Shown piece after piece: positions 47,692-57,080 of a stretch of DNA of 64,000 bases (the first letter of the stretch is position 1; each line of letters starts with the position of its first letter). Origin of the DNA: Candidatus Poseidoniaceae archaeon (GTDB lineage: Archaea > Thermoplasmatota > Poseidoniia > Poseidoniales > Poseidoniaceae); the NCBI GenBank assembly GCA_949372655.1, contig CASIAI010000002.1:1-64000 (forward strand), read 5' to 3'. The notes under the pieces were generated by a model that made no database searches, was not told where the DNA came from, and saw only the letters and a list, made by a program, of their open reading frames with translations. Both the position numbers and the translations under genes were made by a program.

Positions 47692-47721
47692 TAGAAGGAT
47701 AGATAAAAATACAATTCCTCT

Positions 47722-48897
47722 TCACTCCACAATCCAAAATGGCGACTCAGCGGCCTCTTCAATGGCCAAACCTTGTGCGCCAAAAGTTGAAATTATTGTT
47801 ATACCGCCAGCAAGTTCGATTGCTTCACTTGTGGCTTTTGGATTTGTGGTTAGAGCCACCATACATCCACCACCTCCTGCGCCAGTTAATTTAGCTCCCA
47901 GTGATGAAGGAGCAGCAGCCCGAATCAAATCTTCTAATTCCGGGCTGGAAACACCGATACTTTGGAGCATTAACTGATTTTCCGACATTGCACGACCAAC
48001 TGATTCATAATCGCCGCTTAATAGTGATTTTATACCCCTTTTTGCGATCATCCCGATGGTTTCAATCTCTTTTATCCGTTCAGGTTGTTGCTTCAACATT
48101 TCTGCAACTTTCTCTACTTGCTTCGAAGTAGGAGCATGAACTCCGGTATTCCCGATGACTAGATAGACATCTTCTATCGGAGGCTTTACAGTATGTATTT
48201 GCCATTCTCGGTCACCTTCAGGTGTCTTTAATCTTCTAGAATATTGCCATTCTAATCCTTCTTCGATACAGTCACTTAGAACAACTACATCGCCATGACT
48301 ACATGTAGATGAGTCCATTGGTGAGGCTCTTCCACCCTGAGCGATTGCTTCAACAGCATGTGCAATTAAGGCGCATTCATCAGCATCAACTGCTTCGCTT
48401 CCACCAATGAATTCTACCTTATTTCCTAATTCTCCTTTGCGCATCGAATCATCGGGCTGGTTGCTGGAATGCACGTCGGTATCATCTAATGCGCTGGAGA
48501 ACCCTTCAGCCCAGTCTTCAGGCTGATTTTTACTATTGGAATTATTCAGCCAACGACCCCTTGCAACACGAAGGGCGGCACTAGCGGCCACTGAAAGAGC
48601 AGCGGATGAGCCAAGACCTGAGGCGGCTGGAATCTGGCCACCGATTTGAATTGAAAGTGGCGGTGCCCCAAGGCTATTTGGCCATAATCTATGCTTTATC
48701 GCTTCGATGTGGGGGTGCCTTTTAGGATCGAAAGTCAAACCATCTAATTTCCAATCATGAGAGTCCGACTCGGTCATTTCAATTCGAACATTTATTCTTT
48801 GGTCAATTGCTACAGCGACAGCGGGATGTCCGTAAACTACTGCATGTTCGCCAAATAGAATACATTTGCCAGGAGCACTTGCTGTGATATGTTGCAT
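47722..48897 (-). CDS. mvk: Mevalonate kinase
   Basis: Phosphorylates mevalonate for isoprenoid (archaeal lipid) synthesis. GHMP kinase marks: SAPGKCILFGEHAVVYG at the start, the ATP loop PAASGLGSSAA (about 90-100) and the C-terminal GAKLTGAGGGGCM (about 334-346); QGGRASPMDSST fits the catalytic Asp region of mevalonate kinases. The length of 391 residues is about 70 above typical archaeal enzymes, explained by a polar insert (about residues 115-170, Asn/Ser/Asp-rich). A GAGGGGG Shine-Dalgarno lies directly before the ATG. It is cotranscribed in direction with tbp downstream. Confidence 0.87.
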   Translation of the reverse strand: MQHITASAPGKCILFGEHAVVYGHPAVAVAIDQRINVRIEMTESDSHDWKLDGLTFDPKRHPHIEAIKHRLWPNSLGAPPLSIQIGGQIPAASGLGSSAALSVAASAALRVARGRWLNNSNSKNQPEDWAEGFSSALDDTDVHSSNQPDDSMRKGELGNKVEFIGGSEAVDADECALIAHAVEAIAQGGRASPMDSSTCSHGDVVVLSDCIEEGLEWQYSRRLKTPEGDREWQIHTVKPPIEDVYLVIGNTGVHAPTSKQVEKVAEMLKQQPERIKEIETIGMIAKRGIKSLLSGDYESVGRAMSENQLMLQSIGVSSPELEDLIRAAAPSSLGAKLTGAGGGGCMVALTTNPKATSEAIELAGGITIISTFGAQGLAIEEAAESPFWIVE

Positions 48898-49029
48898 CTC
48901 TCCCCCTCATGCAGACCATGAGTCAATGCTTCATATCCCTTGTCGTTTTTTATCAATAATATTGAATTTCGACGGTGCTTTCAATACTATGTGACCAGTG
49001 GGCAGGTTAGGCACAGCCTAGGTGATAAT

Positions 49030-51081
49030 ATGGAACACCCGCTATTGATGGACTATGGACCATTACCCGGATGGGTACTATTAGCGCTACTTGGTTTGAT
49101 TTCTGGAAGCTTTTTTGGATATCAAGTATACAAGGCTACACGCTTGGTAATGAAAGGTTCACCAGACAATAGATTTGATAATTGGGGCAAGAGAATACTT
49201 GAGGTAATTACCGGATGGCTAGGTCAAAAGAGAGTGTTAGAGGACAAGATTGCAGGTGGAATTCACGTCCTCATGTTCTGGGGATTTTTGATGTTGTCAA
49301 CCGATATGTTTGACCTTGCTACTGCGAATTGGTTTTCACACAACGTACTGCCTGACTTTTTACGTGGGCCATGGAACTTAATTGTTGAAACAGGATATAC
49401 AATCGCACTTATTGGATGTATGGCTGCATTATTTAGAAGAGTTGTTTTCACTCCTGATAAACTCAAAGGAAAATCTCAACTTGAAGGCAATGCAATCCTT
49501 TTACTAATCATGACGATCACAGTAACTTCATTCTTTGTCGAAGCAGGAGAAGAGGGAGTTTCCTCTACTTGGGAACCGATTGGTGCATGGGTTGCTAATA
49601 CAATCGTACCAACATCTGCTTTGGTTGTTAGTGCTTACTGGTTGCACATGTTGGCAATATCGACATTCTTATTTTTGATACCAGTTTCAAAGCACATGCA
49701 CTTAGTAATGGCTTTCCCTAACGTATTCTTCCATGATATGAGGCCTATGGCTACTATGGAGCCTTTACAGATGGGAGACAATGGTAAGGCAGTACTTCTA
49801 GATGAACTGGATATCGAGTCATTTGGTTCTGCAAATTATACTGACTTTTCTTGGCGAAGTCTGATCGATGGATGGGCTTGTACCTCTTGTGCTAGATGCC
49901 AAGATGTATGTCCTGCACATGCCTCAGGTAAAGCATTGAATCCGATGGAAATTATTCATGATGTACGTAATTATGCTAATGAAAACTATTCTACTTTGAT
50001 GGCTGGTGAAACACCTGAAGAAGATATGATTGCTCGTTTTGGAGAAGATGCAATTTGGGCTTGCACTACTTGCCATGCCTGTGTCGAAGCCTGTCCAATT
50101 TACATTGATCACGTGCCTAAACTTACTGATGCACGTAGACATTTAATGATGGAAAGAATGGAATTTGATGAAAAGGTAGAAGACACTATCATGCCATTAA
50201 TGGCTACAATTGAAAATCTAGAATCCGACTCTAATCCATATGGATTACCTTCGCACGAGAGAGGTGATTGGGCAGCCGACCTTGATATTAAAGTTGGAGA
50301 GCCTGCTGAGTACATCTATTTCGCAGGATGTGCAGCATCCTTTGATGAACGTAACAAGAAGGTTGCTAGAGATACCATCAGCGTCATGAAAGAAGCAGGT
50401 CTCGACGTAGGAATTCTTGGAATGCAAGAAGGATGTAGTGGAGATGCTGCAAGAAGAGCAGGTAATGAATACCTCTTCCAGATGCTTGCAGAAACCAACT
50501 TGGCAACGTTCGAAGAGATAGGGGTTAAGAAAATTGTAGCCTCATGTCCACATTGTTTCCATACACTTGGAAAAGAGTACAAGGATTACGGTGGAGAAGA
50601 TATCGAAGTAATGCATCATTCACAATTGATTAATCACTTACAATTAGAAGGGAAACTTCCAGACCCTTCTCATGATGGTAAAGTCACCTATCACGACCCA
50701 TGTTACCTAGGTCGTATCGGTGGAGAGTTAGATGCTCCAAGAAATGCTATTGGTGGAGTTGATATCGAAACTGAGAGAACAGGTAAAAACTCGTTCTGTT
50801 GTGGCGCTGGTGGCGCTCAAATGTGGATGGAGGAACATGTTGATGATGGATATGACAGAGTCAATGTAATTCGTTCCAAAGAACTAGCACAAACCGGTGC
50901 AGATACAGTTGCAGTCGGTTGTCCATTCTGTTCCACTATGATTACTGATGGACTCTCTGCTATCGGTTCGGAAATGGAAGTCAAGGATATCGCTGAATTG
51001 GTTTGGGAGCAGATCAAAGCCAATGATATGGTAATAGAGGCTAAGAAAACAAAACCTGCTGAGGCTTCTGAAGCGGCCTGA
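49030..51081 (+). CDS. Membrane-bound Fe-S oxidoreductase (EtfD/Emo-like, HdrD-related)
   Basis: 683 residues from ATG 49030, chosen for the GGTGAT Shine-Dalgarno four bases ahead; the frame is open to 48940. The N-terminal 240 residues form a NarI-like membrane domain (about six helices with His residues for haem b). Two [4Fe-4S] motifs follow: CTSCARCQDVCP (Cys 284/287/290/294) and CTTCHACVEACP (345/348/351/355). Then come two CCG cysteine domains (YFAGCAAS ... CPHCFHTLG; HDPCYLGR ... CCGAGG). This order is that of EtfD (mycobacterial Rv0338c type), which passes electrons from ETF to menaquinone in fatty-acid oxidation. The electron donor here is inferred from that similarity and from the acyl-CoA genes in the window. 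Confidence 0.8.
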   Translation: MEHPLLMDYGPLPGWVLLALLGLISGSFFGYQVYKATRLVMKGSPDNRFDNWGKRILEVITGWLGQKRVLEDKIAGGIHVLMFWGFLMLSTDMFDLATANWFSHNVLPDFLRGPWNLIVETGYTIALIGCMAALFRRVVFTPDKLKGKSQLEGNAILLLIMTITVTSFFVEAGEEGVSSTWEPIGAWVANTIVPTSALVVSAYWLHMLAISTFLFLIPVSKHMHLVMAFPNVFFHDMRPMATMEPLQMGDNGKAVLLDELDIESFGSANYTDFSWRSLIDGWACTSCARCQDVCPAHASGKALNPMEIIHDVRNYANENYSTLMAGETPEEDMIARFGEDAIWACTTCHACVEACPIYIDHVPKLTDARRHLMMERMEFDEKVEDTIMPLMATIENLESDSNPYGLPSHERGDWAADLDIKVGEPAEYIYFAGCAASFDERNKKVARDTISVMKEAGLDVGILGMQEGCSGDAARRAGNEYLFQMLAETNLATFEEIGVKKIVASCPHCFHTLGKEYKDYGGEDIEVMHHSQLINHLQLEGKLPDPSHDGKVTYHDPCYLGRIGGELDAPRNAIGGVDIETERTGKNSFCCGAGGAQMWMEEHVDDGYDRVNVIRSKELAQTGADTVAVGCPFCSTMITDGLSAIGSEMEVKDIAELVWEQIKANDMVIEAKKTKPAEASEAA

Positions 51082-51089
51082 GTGATAAG

Positions 51090-51725
51090 ATGAAACTTCT
51101 AATCGTTGACCTTTTGGCTGAAAGGAAAGCATTTGGGCAAGAAGGAGTTAGAGAGATAGTTTCTCATTTTGACAATCCGGAAGTCTATCTTTGGTCACCT
51201 CATACAGAAGATAGAGTCGAGTATGATTTTGGTAAAGTAGTCGATAGTCCGATAGATGCGGATTTCATTGTAATTACTGGCTCAAGACGTAATGTTAGCC
51301 AATGGGAACCTTGGATGGATGAGGTTTCTAAATTGATTCAAGAAGTTGAAGTGCCATTGGTTGGTATTTGTTTTGGACATCAAATAATTGCTGCATCATT
51401 AGGTGGTGAAGTAATCAGAGCAGAAAAACAGAGTCAACTTGTGACTACAGTTGACTATGCTGATGGAAGTCAAATCAATGCGCTATTTACTCACCAAGAT
51501 CATGTTATTGACTCTGGTGAGATGGATGTTATTGCAACATCAGAGCATTGTAGAATAGTTGCTTGTAAACATCCAACGAGAAATATTCAAACGGTTCAAT
51601 ATCATCCTGAAGCAACAGCTGAGGTGATAGCCAAGGCTATCCAGTATGGGGATATGAGCGTTGAAGAGTCAAAGATGTTTGACCTAAGTAAAAACCTCAT
51701 TTCACTTAAGCAAGCCTTACTCTGA
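51090..51725 (+). CDS. Class I glutamine amidotransferase-like protein
   Basis: A 211-residue protein with the amidotransferase triad: nucleophile Cys94 in GICFGHQ and the His-Glu pair in QYHPEA near residue 170. The fold matches the GuaA N-terminal/GMP-synthase-like stand-alone GATase family (ITGSRRNVSQWEPW, FTHQDHV). No synthetase partner lies beside it, so its acceptor reaction is unknown. It starts 8 bp after the oxidoreductase stop, with GTGAT before the ATG, so the two are one operon. Its end overlaps the convergent membrane gene by 9 bp. Confidence 0.82.
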   Translation: MKLLIVDLLAERKAFGQEGVREIVSHFDNPEVYLWSPHTEDRVEYDFGKVVDSPIDADFIVITGSRRNVSQWEPWMDEVSKLIQEVEVPLVGICFGHQIIAASLGGEVIRAEKQSQLVTTVDYADGSQINALFTHQDHVIDSGEMDVIATSEHCRIVACKHPTRNIQTVQYHPEATAEVIAKAIQYGDMSVEESKMFDLSKNLISLKQALL

Positions 51726-52427
51726 ATCGGCCAACTTGTCTCTAAAGTCTACTTCAAATGAATACAAGGCTAAAATCAAACCAATGAATAAACCATATTC
51801 TGCATAAACCGCTAAATCTACAACCGACTGTATTGAATGCAAAGTGAAAATTGTATCTCCTTCGAGTCCAAACTCCTCAACTTCATCGACTGCTTTAATT
51901 ATACTCTGAGTCATAATAATAAAGGAAATAAAAGCAATCATCATTCCAGAGATTCTAATCTTTCGCCCCGATGAGTTAGCCTTGGGGAGAGAAAGGTGTG
52001 CTAAAAGTGCCCATAGTATTCCAAATTGGAATACATTGGATGCTGTAAGAACATGAAGCGATAAGTAATCATACATATTAGCAAAAGACATTATTATCAA
52101 ATTGAGGCCAGTAAATAATCCACAACCAAGTGCCCAATGCATCAATTTTCGTCTTCCATCACCTCGCATTGTATACCACATACGGTAAGCAAATAGCATC
52201 TGAATGATACCTGCACATGATAATCCAATTGTAAATATCCATCTTTCAATACCTGGATAATCAGACTCTGAAATAAAAATAGGGAAGTCTCTTGAATGTC
52301 CCGAAATTAAGTGTATTAGCATTGACAGGGGTGCAATTATTGATGGTAATAACCAACCCATTCGAGCAATGGTTACATCTTGGAACTCTCTTGAACCAAT
52401 CTTGATTCCATTCTCGAGATTCTCCAT
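51717..52427 (-). CDS. Six-TM membrane protein, Frag1/DRAM-like
   Basis: From ATG 52427 this is about 236 residues with six hydrophobic helices, a first loop with FPIFISESDYPGIERWIFTIG, and short polar loops. The loop resembles the F-P-x-ISE region of the Frag1/DRAM/Sfk1 family, but I would not call this firm. The frame is open to 52559, which would overlap the divergent cysS start by 62 bp; ATG 52427, with AAGGGG six bases upstream, or ATG 52433 is more likely. It shares the 70-bp divergent promoter region with cysS. Confidence 0.65.
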   Translation of the reverse strand: MENLENGIKIGSREFQDVTIARMGWLLPSIIAPLSMLIHLISGHSRDFPIFISESDYPGIERWIFTIGLSCAGIIQMLFAYRMWYTMRGDGRRKLMHWALGCGLFTGLNLIIMSFANMYDYLSLHVLTASNVFQFGILWALLAHLSLPKANSSGRKIRISGMMIAFISFIIMTQSIIKAVDEVEEFGLEGDTIFTLHSIQSVVDLAVYAEYGLFIGLILALYSFEVDFRDKLADSE

Positions 52428-52497
52428 AACCATCCCCTTAGGGCATTCCAAGGTGCGCTCATGTATAACATTCAAGTGAGGCAACCAACACCGCGGA

Positions 52498-53994
52498 ATG
52501 AGTCCCATGCCGTTACGCTTACACGATACTCGTCGTAGAGACAAGGTTGCTTTCACCACTATGCAACCGGGAAAAGTCTCTATGTATGTTTGTGGAGTTA
52601 CAGTTTATGATAGGTGCCATTTGGGTCACGCACGTTGTTATCTTGCATTTGATTTAATTCACCGATGGTTAGAATTTTCAGGATTTGATGTTCATTATGT
52701 TCAAAACTTCACTGATATCGATGATAAAATCATCAATCGAGCCAATGAGATTGGTGGAGATTGGCGTGCATTGGTAGAAGAAAATATTGCTACCTATTAT
52801 GAGGACATGGATGCGCTAAATATTCTACGTGCTGATGATTATCCAAGATGTACAGATTATGTCGATGATATGATTAGAATTACACAAGACCTAATCGATA
52901 AGGGTAATGCATATCAAGCAGATGATGGAGTTTACTTTGATATTGAATCTGCGCCAGAAAAGTATGGAGCGTTAACCGGCCAAAGTATTGAGGCAGTTCG
53001 CTCCGGTGCAGGAGGCAGAGTAGAAGGTACTGGTTCCACTAAGAAAGACCACAAGGATTTCGCCCTATGGAAAGCCGCTAAACCGGGCGAGCCAACATGG
53101 GAATCTCCTTGGGGCCCTGGAAGGCCAGGCTGGCATATCGAATGTACCGCTATGTCGATGGATTACTTTGGAGCACAATTCGATATTCATGGAGGCGGTC
53201 ACGACCTTAGGTTCCCGCATCATGAAGCAGAAATTTTCCAAGGGGAATGTCATACTGGATGTAGCCCAGTTGTTCATCATTGGTTACACAATGGTTTTGT
53301 CAATATCGATGGAGAGAAAATGAGTAAATCATTAGGAAACTTCTGGACGATAAGTGAAATTCTCAAATCTGTAGATGCTATGGTGCTTCGTTTTGCTCTA
53401 ATAAATGCCCATTATCGTTCACCGATTGATATGAATGAATCTCTTCTAAAAGATGCAGAAAGAAATTATAATCGTGTTTTAGAATGTTATGTCAATTCTC
53501 TAAAATCTATGACCTCAAACTCTCCTATCTCGTTACCAAATCCAGATATTACCTCTAAACAACCATTGTCTAAGTCGCTTGGAATGCTTGAAAAGATGGG
53601 TGAAGGATTTGCTAAAGCCATGGATGATGACTTCAACTCTAGAGAGGCAGTCGCCAAAGTACTTGGAGCAGTACGAGAAATGTCCAAGACACTTTCAAGC
53701 GGTCTTGACGAAATAGATAAAGATGCATTTGCCCACTATAGCGTAGACTGGTTAGAAGAAACCGCAGGCTTGGTTCTTGGAATACTTCCAACTCGAGAGT
53801 TTGCTTTACTGGAGCCTGAAGAAGACCCTCGCAAAGAACAGATTTCCTCGGAGGTCGAAGAACTACTGATTCTAAGGACAGAGGCCAGAGATTCCAAGGA
53901 CTGGGATAAAGCAGACAAGATAAGAGATCAACTCACTCAATTGGGTGTCGTTATCGTTGACTCCGCTGATGGCCCAACTTGGGACTTAATCTGA
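52498..53994 (+). CDS. cysS: Cysteinyl-tRNA synthetase
   Basis: Class I synthetase charging tRNA-Cys. HIGH motif as HLGH (residues 41-44) after CGVTVYDRC, whose Cys32 is a zinc ligand; WHIECTAMS and GGGHDLRFPHHE supply further zinc and cysteine-binding residues; KMSKS at 274-278. A helical C-terminal domain with DWDKADKIRD ends the protein. 498 residues is a normal length. It is divergent from the 51717-52427 membrane gene and convergent with the lamin-tail amidohydrolase, 6 bp apart. Confidence 0.95.
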   Translation: MSPMPLRLHDTRRRDKVAFTTMQPGKVSMYVCGVTVYDRCHLGHARCYLAFDLIHRWLEFSGFDVHYVQNFTDIDDKIINRANEIGGDWRALVEENIATYYEDMDALNILRADDYPRCTDYVDDMIRITQDLIDKGNAYQADDGVYFDIESAPEKYGALTGQSIEAVRSGAGGRVEGTGSTKKDHKDFALWKAAKPGEPTWESPWGPGRPGWHIECTAMSMDYFGAQFDIHGGGHDLRFPHHEAEIFQGECHTGCSPVVHHWLHNGFVNIDGEKMSKSLGNFWTISEILKSVDAMVLRFALINAHYRSPIDMNESLLKDAERNYNRVLECYVNSLKSMTSNSPISLPNPDITSKQPLSKSLGMLEKMGEGFAKAMDDDFNSREAVAKVLGAVREMSKTLSSGLDEIDKDAFAHYSVDWLEETAGLVLGILPTREFALLEPEEDPRKEQISSEVEELLILRTEARDSKDWDKADKIRDQLTQLGVVIVDSADGPTWDLI

Positions 53995-54000
53995 TTAGAC

Positions 54001-56988
54001 CTACTTTTTCTTAGGAGGCGGGGCTAAATCCGGAAGTTTAGGAACAAAGGTTTCCGATTGCTTTTCTTCCATTTCAGCTAGGAATTCATCAAGGCTGATA
54101 ACACCATCACCATTAGAATCAAATGTAGTCATCATTGAATCAATATCCTTCACTTTGACATTCCCTTTTAAGATTCCAGAGATCGCAGTTCTAAGTTCAC
54201 GTCTTGAGACAAATCCATCAGAGGTTTGGTCGATTTTAGCAAACATTCGTACTGCTGATAATCCAGCGCTCTTCATTGCATTAGCAACCTTTTGCTTGGT
54301 TTCATCACTTTGACTAGCATCTTCACTTTCATTACTAGATGTATCCTCTACAATCGACTCACTTGAATCATTAACATTCTCTTCAGCCTCCTCATCTGGG
54401 TTTTCATCGTCCCACATTTTCTCAATGAGGGCTTCTCCCGATTCGAGTAAATCATCACCACTGGTTTTACTGATGATAAATAGTCCAAATAGCATAGCGA
54501 TTACTATGATTGCCAAAATTAGAGTTAGTTGGCGTTTAGTGTCATCATCCGCTTTTGTTTCCTCGGTAAATTCATCATCATCTTGACCACTAGGTGCTGT
54601 AGGTTCTTGGTCAGAACCGGAATTGTCGATACTATCAGTATTATCGGTACTGCCAGTATTATCAGTATCGTCATTACTACCTGAATTATCACCAGGGCCT
54701 GGGAGTATGGTTGTTCCTCCACCATTATTATTATTGGATGATGAATCATCTGGAAGTTGGACATTGATATTTACTCTATCACCATCAACCATTTCAATAT
54801 CATAGTAATTTTCGTATAATAATTTACCCAAGTCGATATGGAAATTAGCATGTGATGAGCGATTGATTACATCGAAGTAACGGTCATCGCCAGTCGTGAA
54901 TATGGGGTCTAGGGTCAAATTCTTCAAGTGGTTTACTTCATCACGGTAATCACCATCAAAAGTAGTTCCAAGCCACGAGTTAATCTCAGTATCAGTCATA
55001 CCTGTAACATCAACCCAGTTTGCTTTTATGTCCTCGAATTCATTACGCATTGCCATAGCAAGTCCGGATTCAATTTCTTGGAAGGTTTGAGTGCCATCAA
55101 CTTCAGTGAGGGAAGTTACATCGACGGCCTTCTGGAAATTGGTTCCATTGAGATATTCCCAGTCATCACCTTGCAATTCTTGCATAAGATCTACATCACC
55201 AAATACAGCCTTTCCTTGAATAACAGTCAAACGAACATCGGCATCTATCGCTTCAATCAAGTTCCTGTAAGGGTCTTCATGGAATGTGTCAAGAACTACC
55301 AAATCAGCATATAAATCTGCTTTTACTTGACCAACAAAGTTACCCCATCCAGTTGCTGCAGCAGGATTAGAAGTAACCATTTGTGCCAACTCATAGTTTG
55401 TGAAGTGATTGTTTAGGGATTCTGTATTCCACAAATCTGCAGTCTTAAGCTCATGTAGGTTACTCTTAGAACCACTAGGGCCCCAGTCAGGAGCAAGTGA
55501 AATTCTAACGCCTGCATTATCTGCTTCTACAACATCAGTGGTATCTCCGTAAAGAAGTAGGTTGGATAATGGAGACCAAATCAAGTCAGCATTTACTGCT
55601 GCCATCTTATCAAATTGACTTCTGTCTAGTCCAGTTCCATGGATAACCATAGTCTGTTCTTTGACTAGACCCTTGGCGAATAAATCATCGAATTCTTGCT
55701 TACTTGAGGAATCTACTCCTTCAGATAGGTGAATAAACCAAGCCTCGAGGTCGCCATCAGCCATATCATTGAGTTTGCCTTGTGAATTGTATGAGTTTTC
55801 ATTCCAAGAACAAACAGCACAGGTCTGTACATTATCTTGACCGAAATTATACAACTCTACATTTCGTGCAAGAATACTATCCCATGATTGTGTACCAGAA
55901 CTTGGAGAGCCTTGCACAGCGGTAACTCCACCAGCAACAAGTTGAACTTCAGCATATTTCATTTGTTCACTTGCCATATCCCATCGGTCTCTATCTTGGA
56001 TATTGTTTTTCATCCATGTGATACTTGGTCCATAGTCCCAGTTGTCTCCCCACTGATATCTATTGGTATATCCACCTTCATCAGAGCGTTGATTCTCATT
56101 GAGATGGACATTGAAATCCCACAAAGGAATATGGTTGTAATGCATATGATTGTGTAAGTCGATCAGACCAGGATAGATCGTACCATCTGTTTGCACTATT
56201 GGTACATTTGTGAAATCTACACCTGCTGGCGGTTGGTCTGCAGATGACCAAACTCCGGTTATTTTTCCATCTCTAACCATCACGTTTCCTTGGTTGATTA
56301 CGCCAGTTTCGCTTTCCATGGTAACTACTCTTCCTTGAAGAAGGAATGCACGAGAAGAATCAGTATTGGAAATTTTATAGCATTTAACGATATTTTGTGC
56401 GACTGTATATGTTCCTGTATCACTAGGTCCCCATCCAGGAGTTGGAGTGACTTTTACTAATTCGCCATTGGAGTTTTCTACATATGATTTACCATAATAC
56501 GAATCCACGGCGGGGAATGTCATGGTATCGATAATACCTGCAGAGTCATCGCTAATAGTTACGGTTTCACCATCAAAATAACTCAATGATAAATCTGAAT
56601 CTGCTCTAAACACAACAATTCTTCCATCAGCAGGAATTGAGGTATTCCATGCTAATTGACAAGCAGGGCTACCGCTGGTAATCGAAAGAACCCAATCAGA
56701 AACATCAATTGTAGCATCACCATCATTCCATATTTCAATAAATTGATCGCTGTACTTACCAAAGTCACCATCTCCATTCCAATCAGTTGCATTGTAGACA
56801 TTCATATTTCCTGAAGTAGAATTGGAGACTAGATTATTCGGACTTATCAAAAGTTCAGAAATAACAACATTTGCTGCTCTTCCGTTTGCTTGGTCATGAT
56901 TACTCTCTTCAAGTGATGAAGTGGTAATTGACCAAGGGGCTAGAATCATAATTGCCAAGATTGCAATGGTCAAAACTGGTCTGCGCAT
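54001..56988 (-). CDS. Surface protein: lamin-tail domain + amidohydrolase + TM + EF-hands
   Basis: Numbering here is from the first ATG of the frame (57051); ATG 56988 begins the signal peptide (MRRPVLTIAILAIMI) and is preferred. Order: signal; lamin-tail-like domain (about 60-200, VVISELLISP, FIEIWNDGDATIDVSDW, with a DWNGDGDFG insert); amidohydrolase (about 230-620; HNHMH near 300 as the metal site, GVTAVQGSP, VIHGTGLD, SLAPDWGPSGS, TSNPAAATGWG); a disordered Asn/Ser/Asp/Gly linker; TM helix (about 845-865); cytoplasmic acidic tail with two EF-hands (DQTSDGFVSRREL and DSNGDGVISLDEF, about 950-1000). The enzyme faces outward while the EF-hands face the cytoplasm. The substrate is unknown; amidohydrolases of this subtype include imidazolonepropionase- and prolidase-like enzymes. 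Confidence 0.82.
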   Translation of the reverse strand: MRRPVLTIAILAIMILAPWSITTSSLEESNHDQANGRAANVVISELLISPNNLVSNSTSGNMNVYNATDWNGDGDFGKYSDQFIEIWNDGDATIDVSDWVLSITSGSPACQLAWNTSIPADGRIVVFRADSDLSLSYFDGETVTISDDSAGIIDTMTFPAVDSYYGKSYVENSNGELVKVTPTPGWGPSDTGTYTVAQNIVKCYKISNTDSSRAFLLQGRVVTMESETGVINQGNVMVRDGKITGVWSSADQPPAGVDFTNVPIVQTDGTIYPGLIDLHNHMHYNHIPLWDFNVHLNENQRSDEGGYTNRYQWGDNWDYGPSITWMKNNIQDRDRWDMASEQMKYAEVQLVAGGVTAVQGSPSSGTQSWDSILARNVELYNFGQDNVQTCAVCSWNENSYNSQGKLNDMADGDLEAWFIHLSEGVDSSSKQEFDDLFAKGLVKEQTMVIHGTGLDRSQFDKMAAVNADLIWSPLSNLLLYGDTTDVVEADNAGVRISLAPDWGPSGSKSNLHELKTADLWNTESLNNHFTNYELAQMVTSNPAAATGWGNFVGQVKADLYADLVVLDTFHEDPYRNLIEAIDADVRLTVIQGKAVFGDVDLMQELQGDDWEYLNGTNFQKAVDVTSLTEVDGTQTFQEIESGLAMAMRNEFEDIKANWVDVTGMTDTEINSWLGTTFDGDYRDEVNHLKNLTLDPIFTTGDDRYFDVINRSSHANFHIDLGKLLYENYYDIEMVDGDRVNINVQLPDDSSSNNNNGGGTTILPGPGDNSGSNDDTDNTGSTDNTDSIDNSGSDQEPTAPSGQDDDEFTEETKADDDTKRQLTLILAIIVIAMLFGLFIISKTSGDDLLESGEALIEKMWDDENPDEEAEENVNDSSESIVEDTSSNESEDASQSDETKQKVANAMKSAGLSAVRMFAKIDQTSDGFVSRRELRTAISGILKGNVKVKDIDSMMTTFDSNGDGVISLDEFLAEMEEKQSETFVPKLPDLAPPPKKK

Positions 56989-57080
56989 TATATGGCCTCG
57001 CTGGTATAGCACATGAATTAAACGGCTCATCGTTTTTTGTAGCGATGACATGATAGACTCTATTCAAAGAGGCAGGATTC

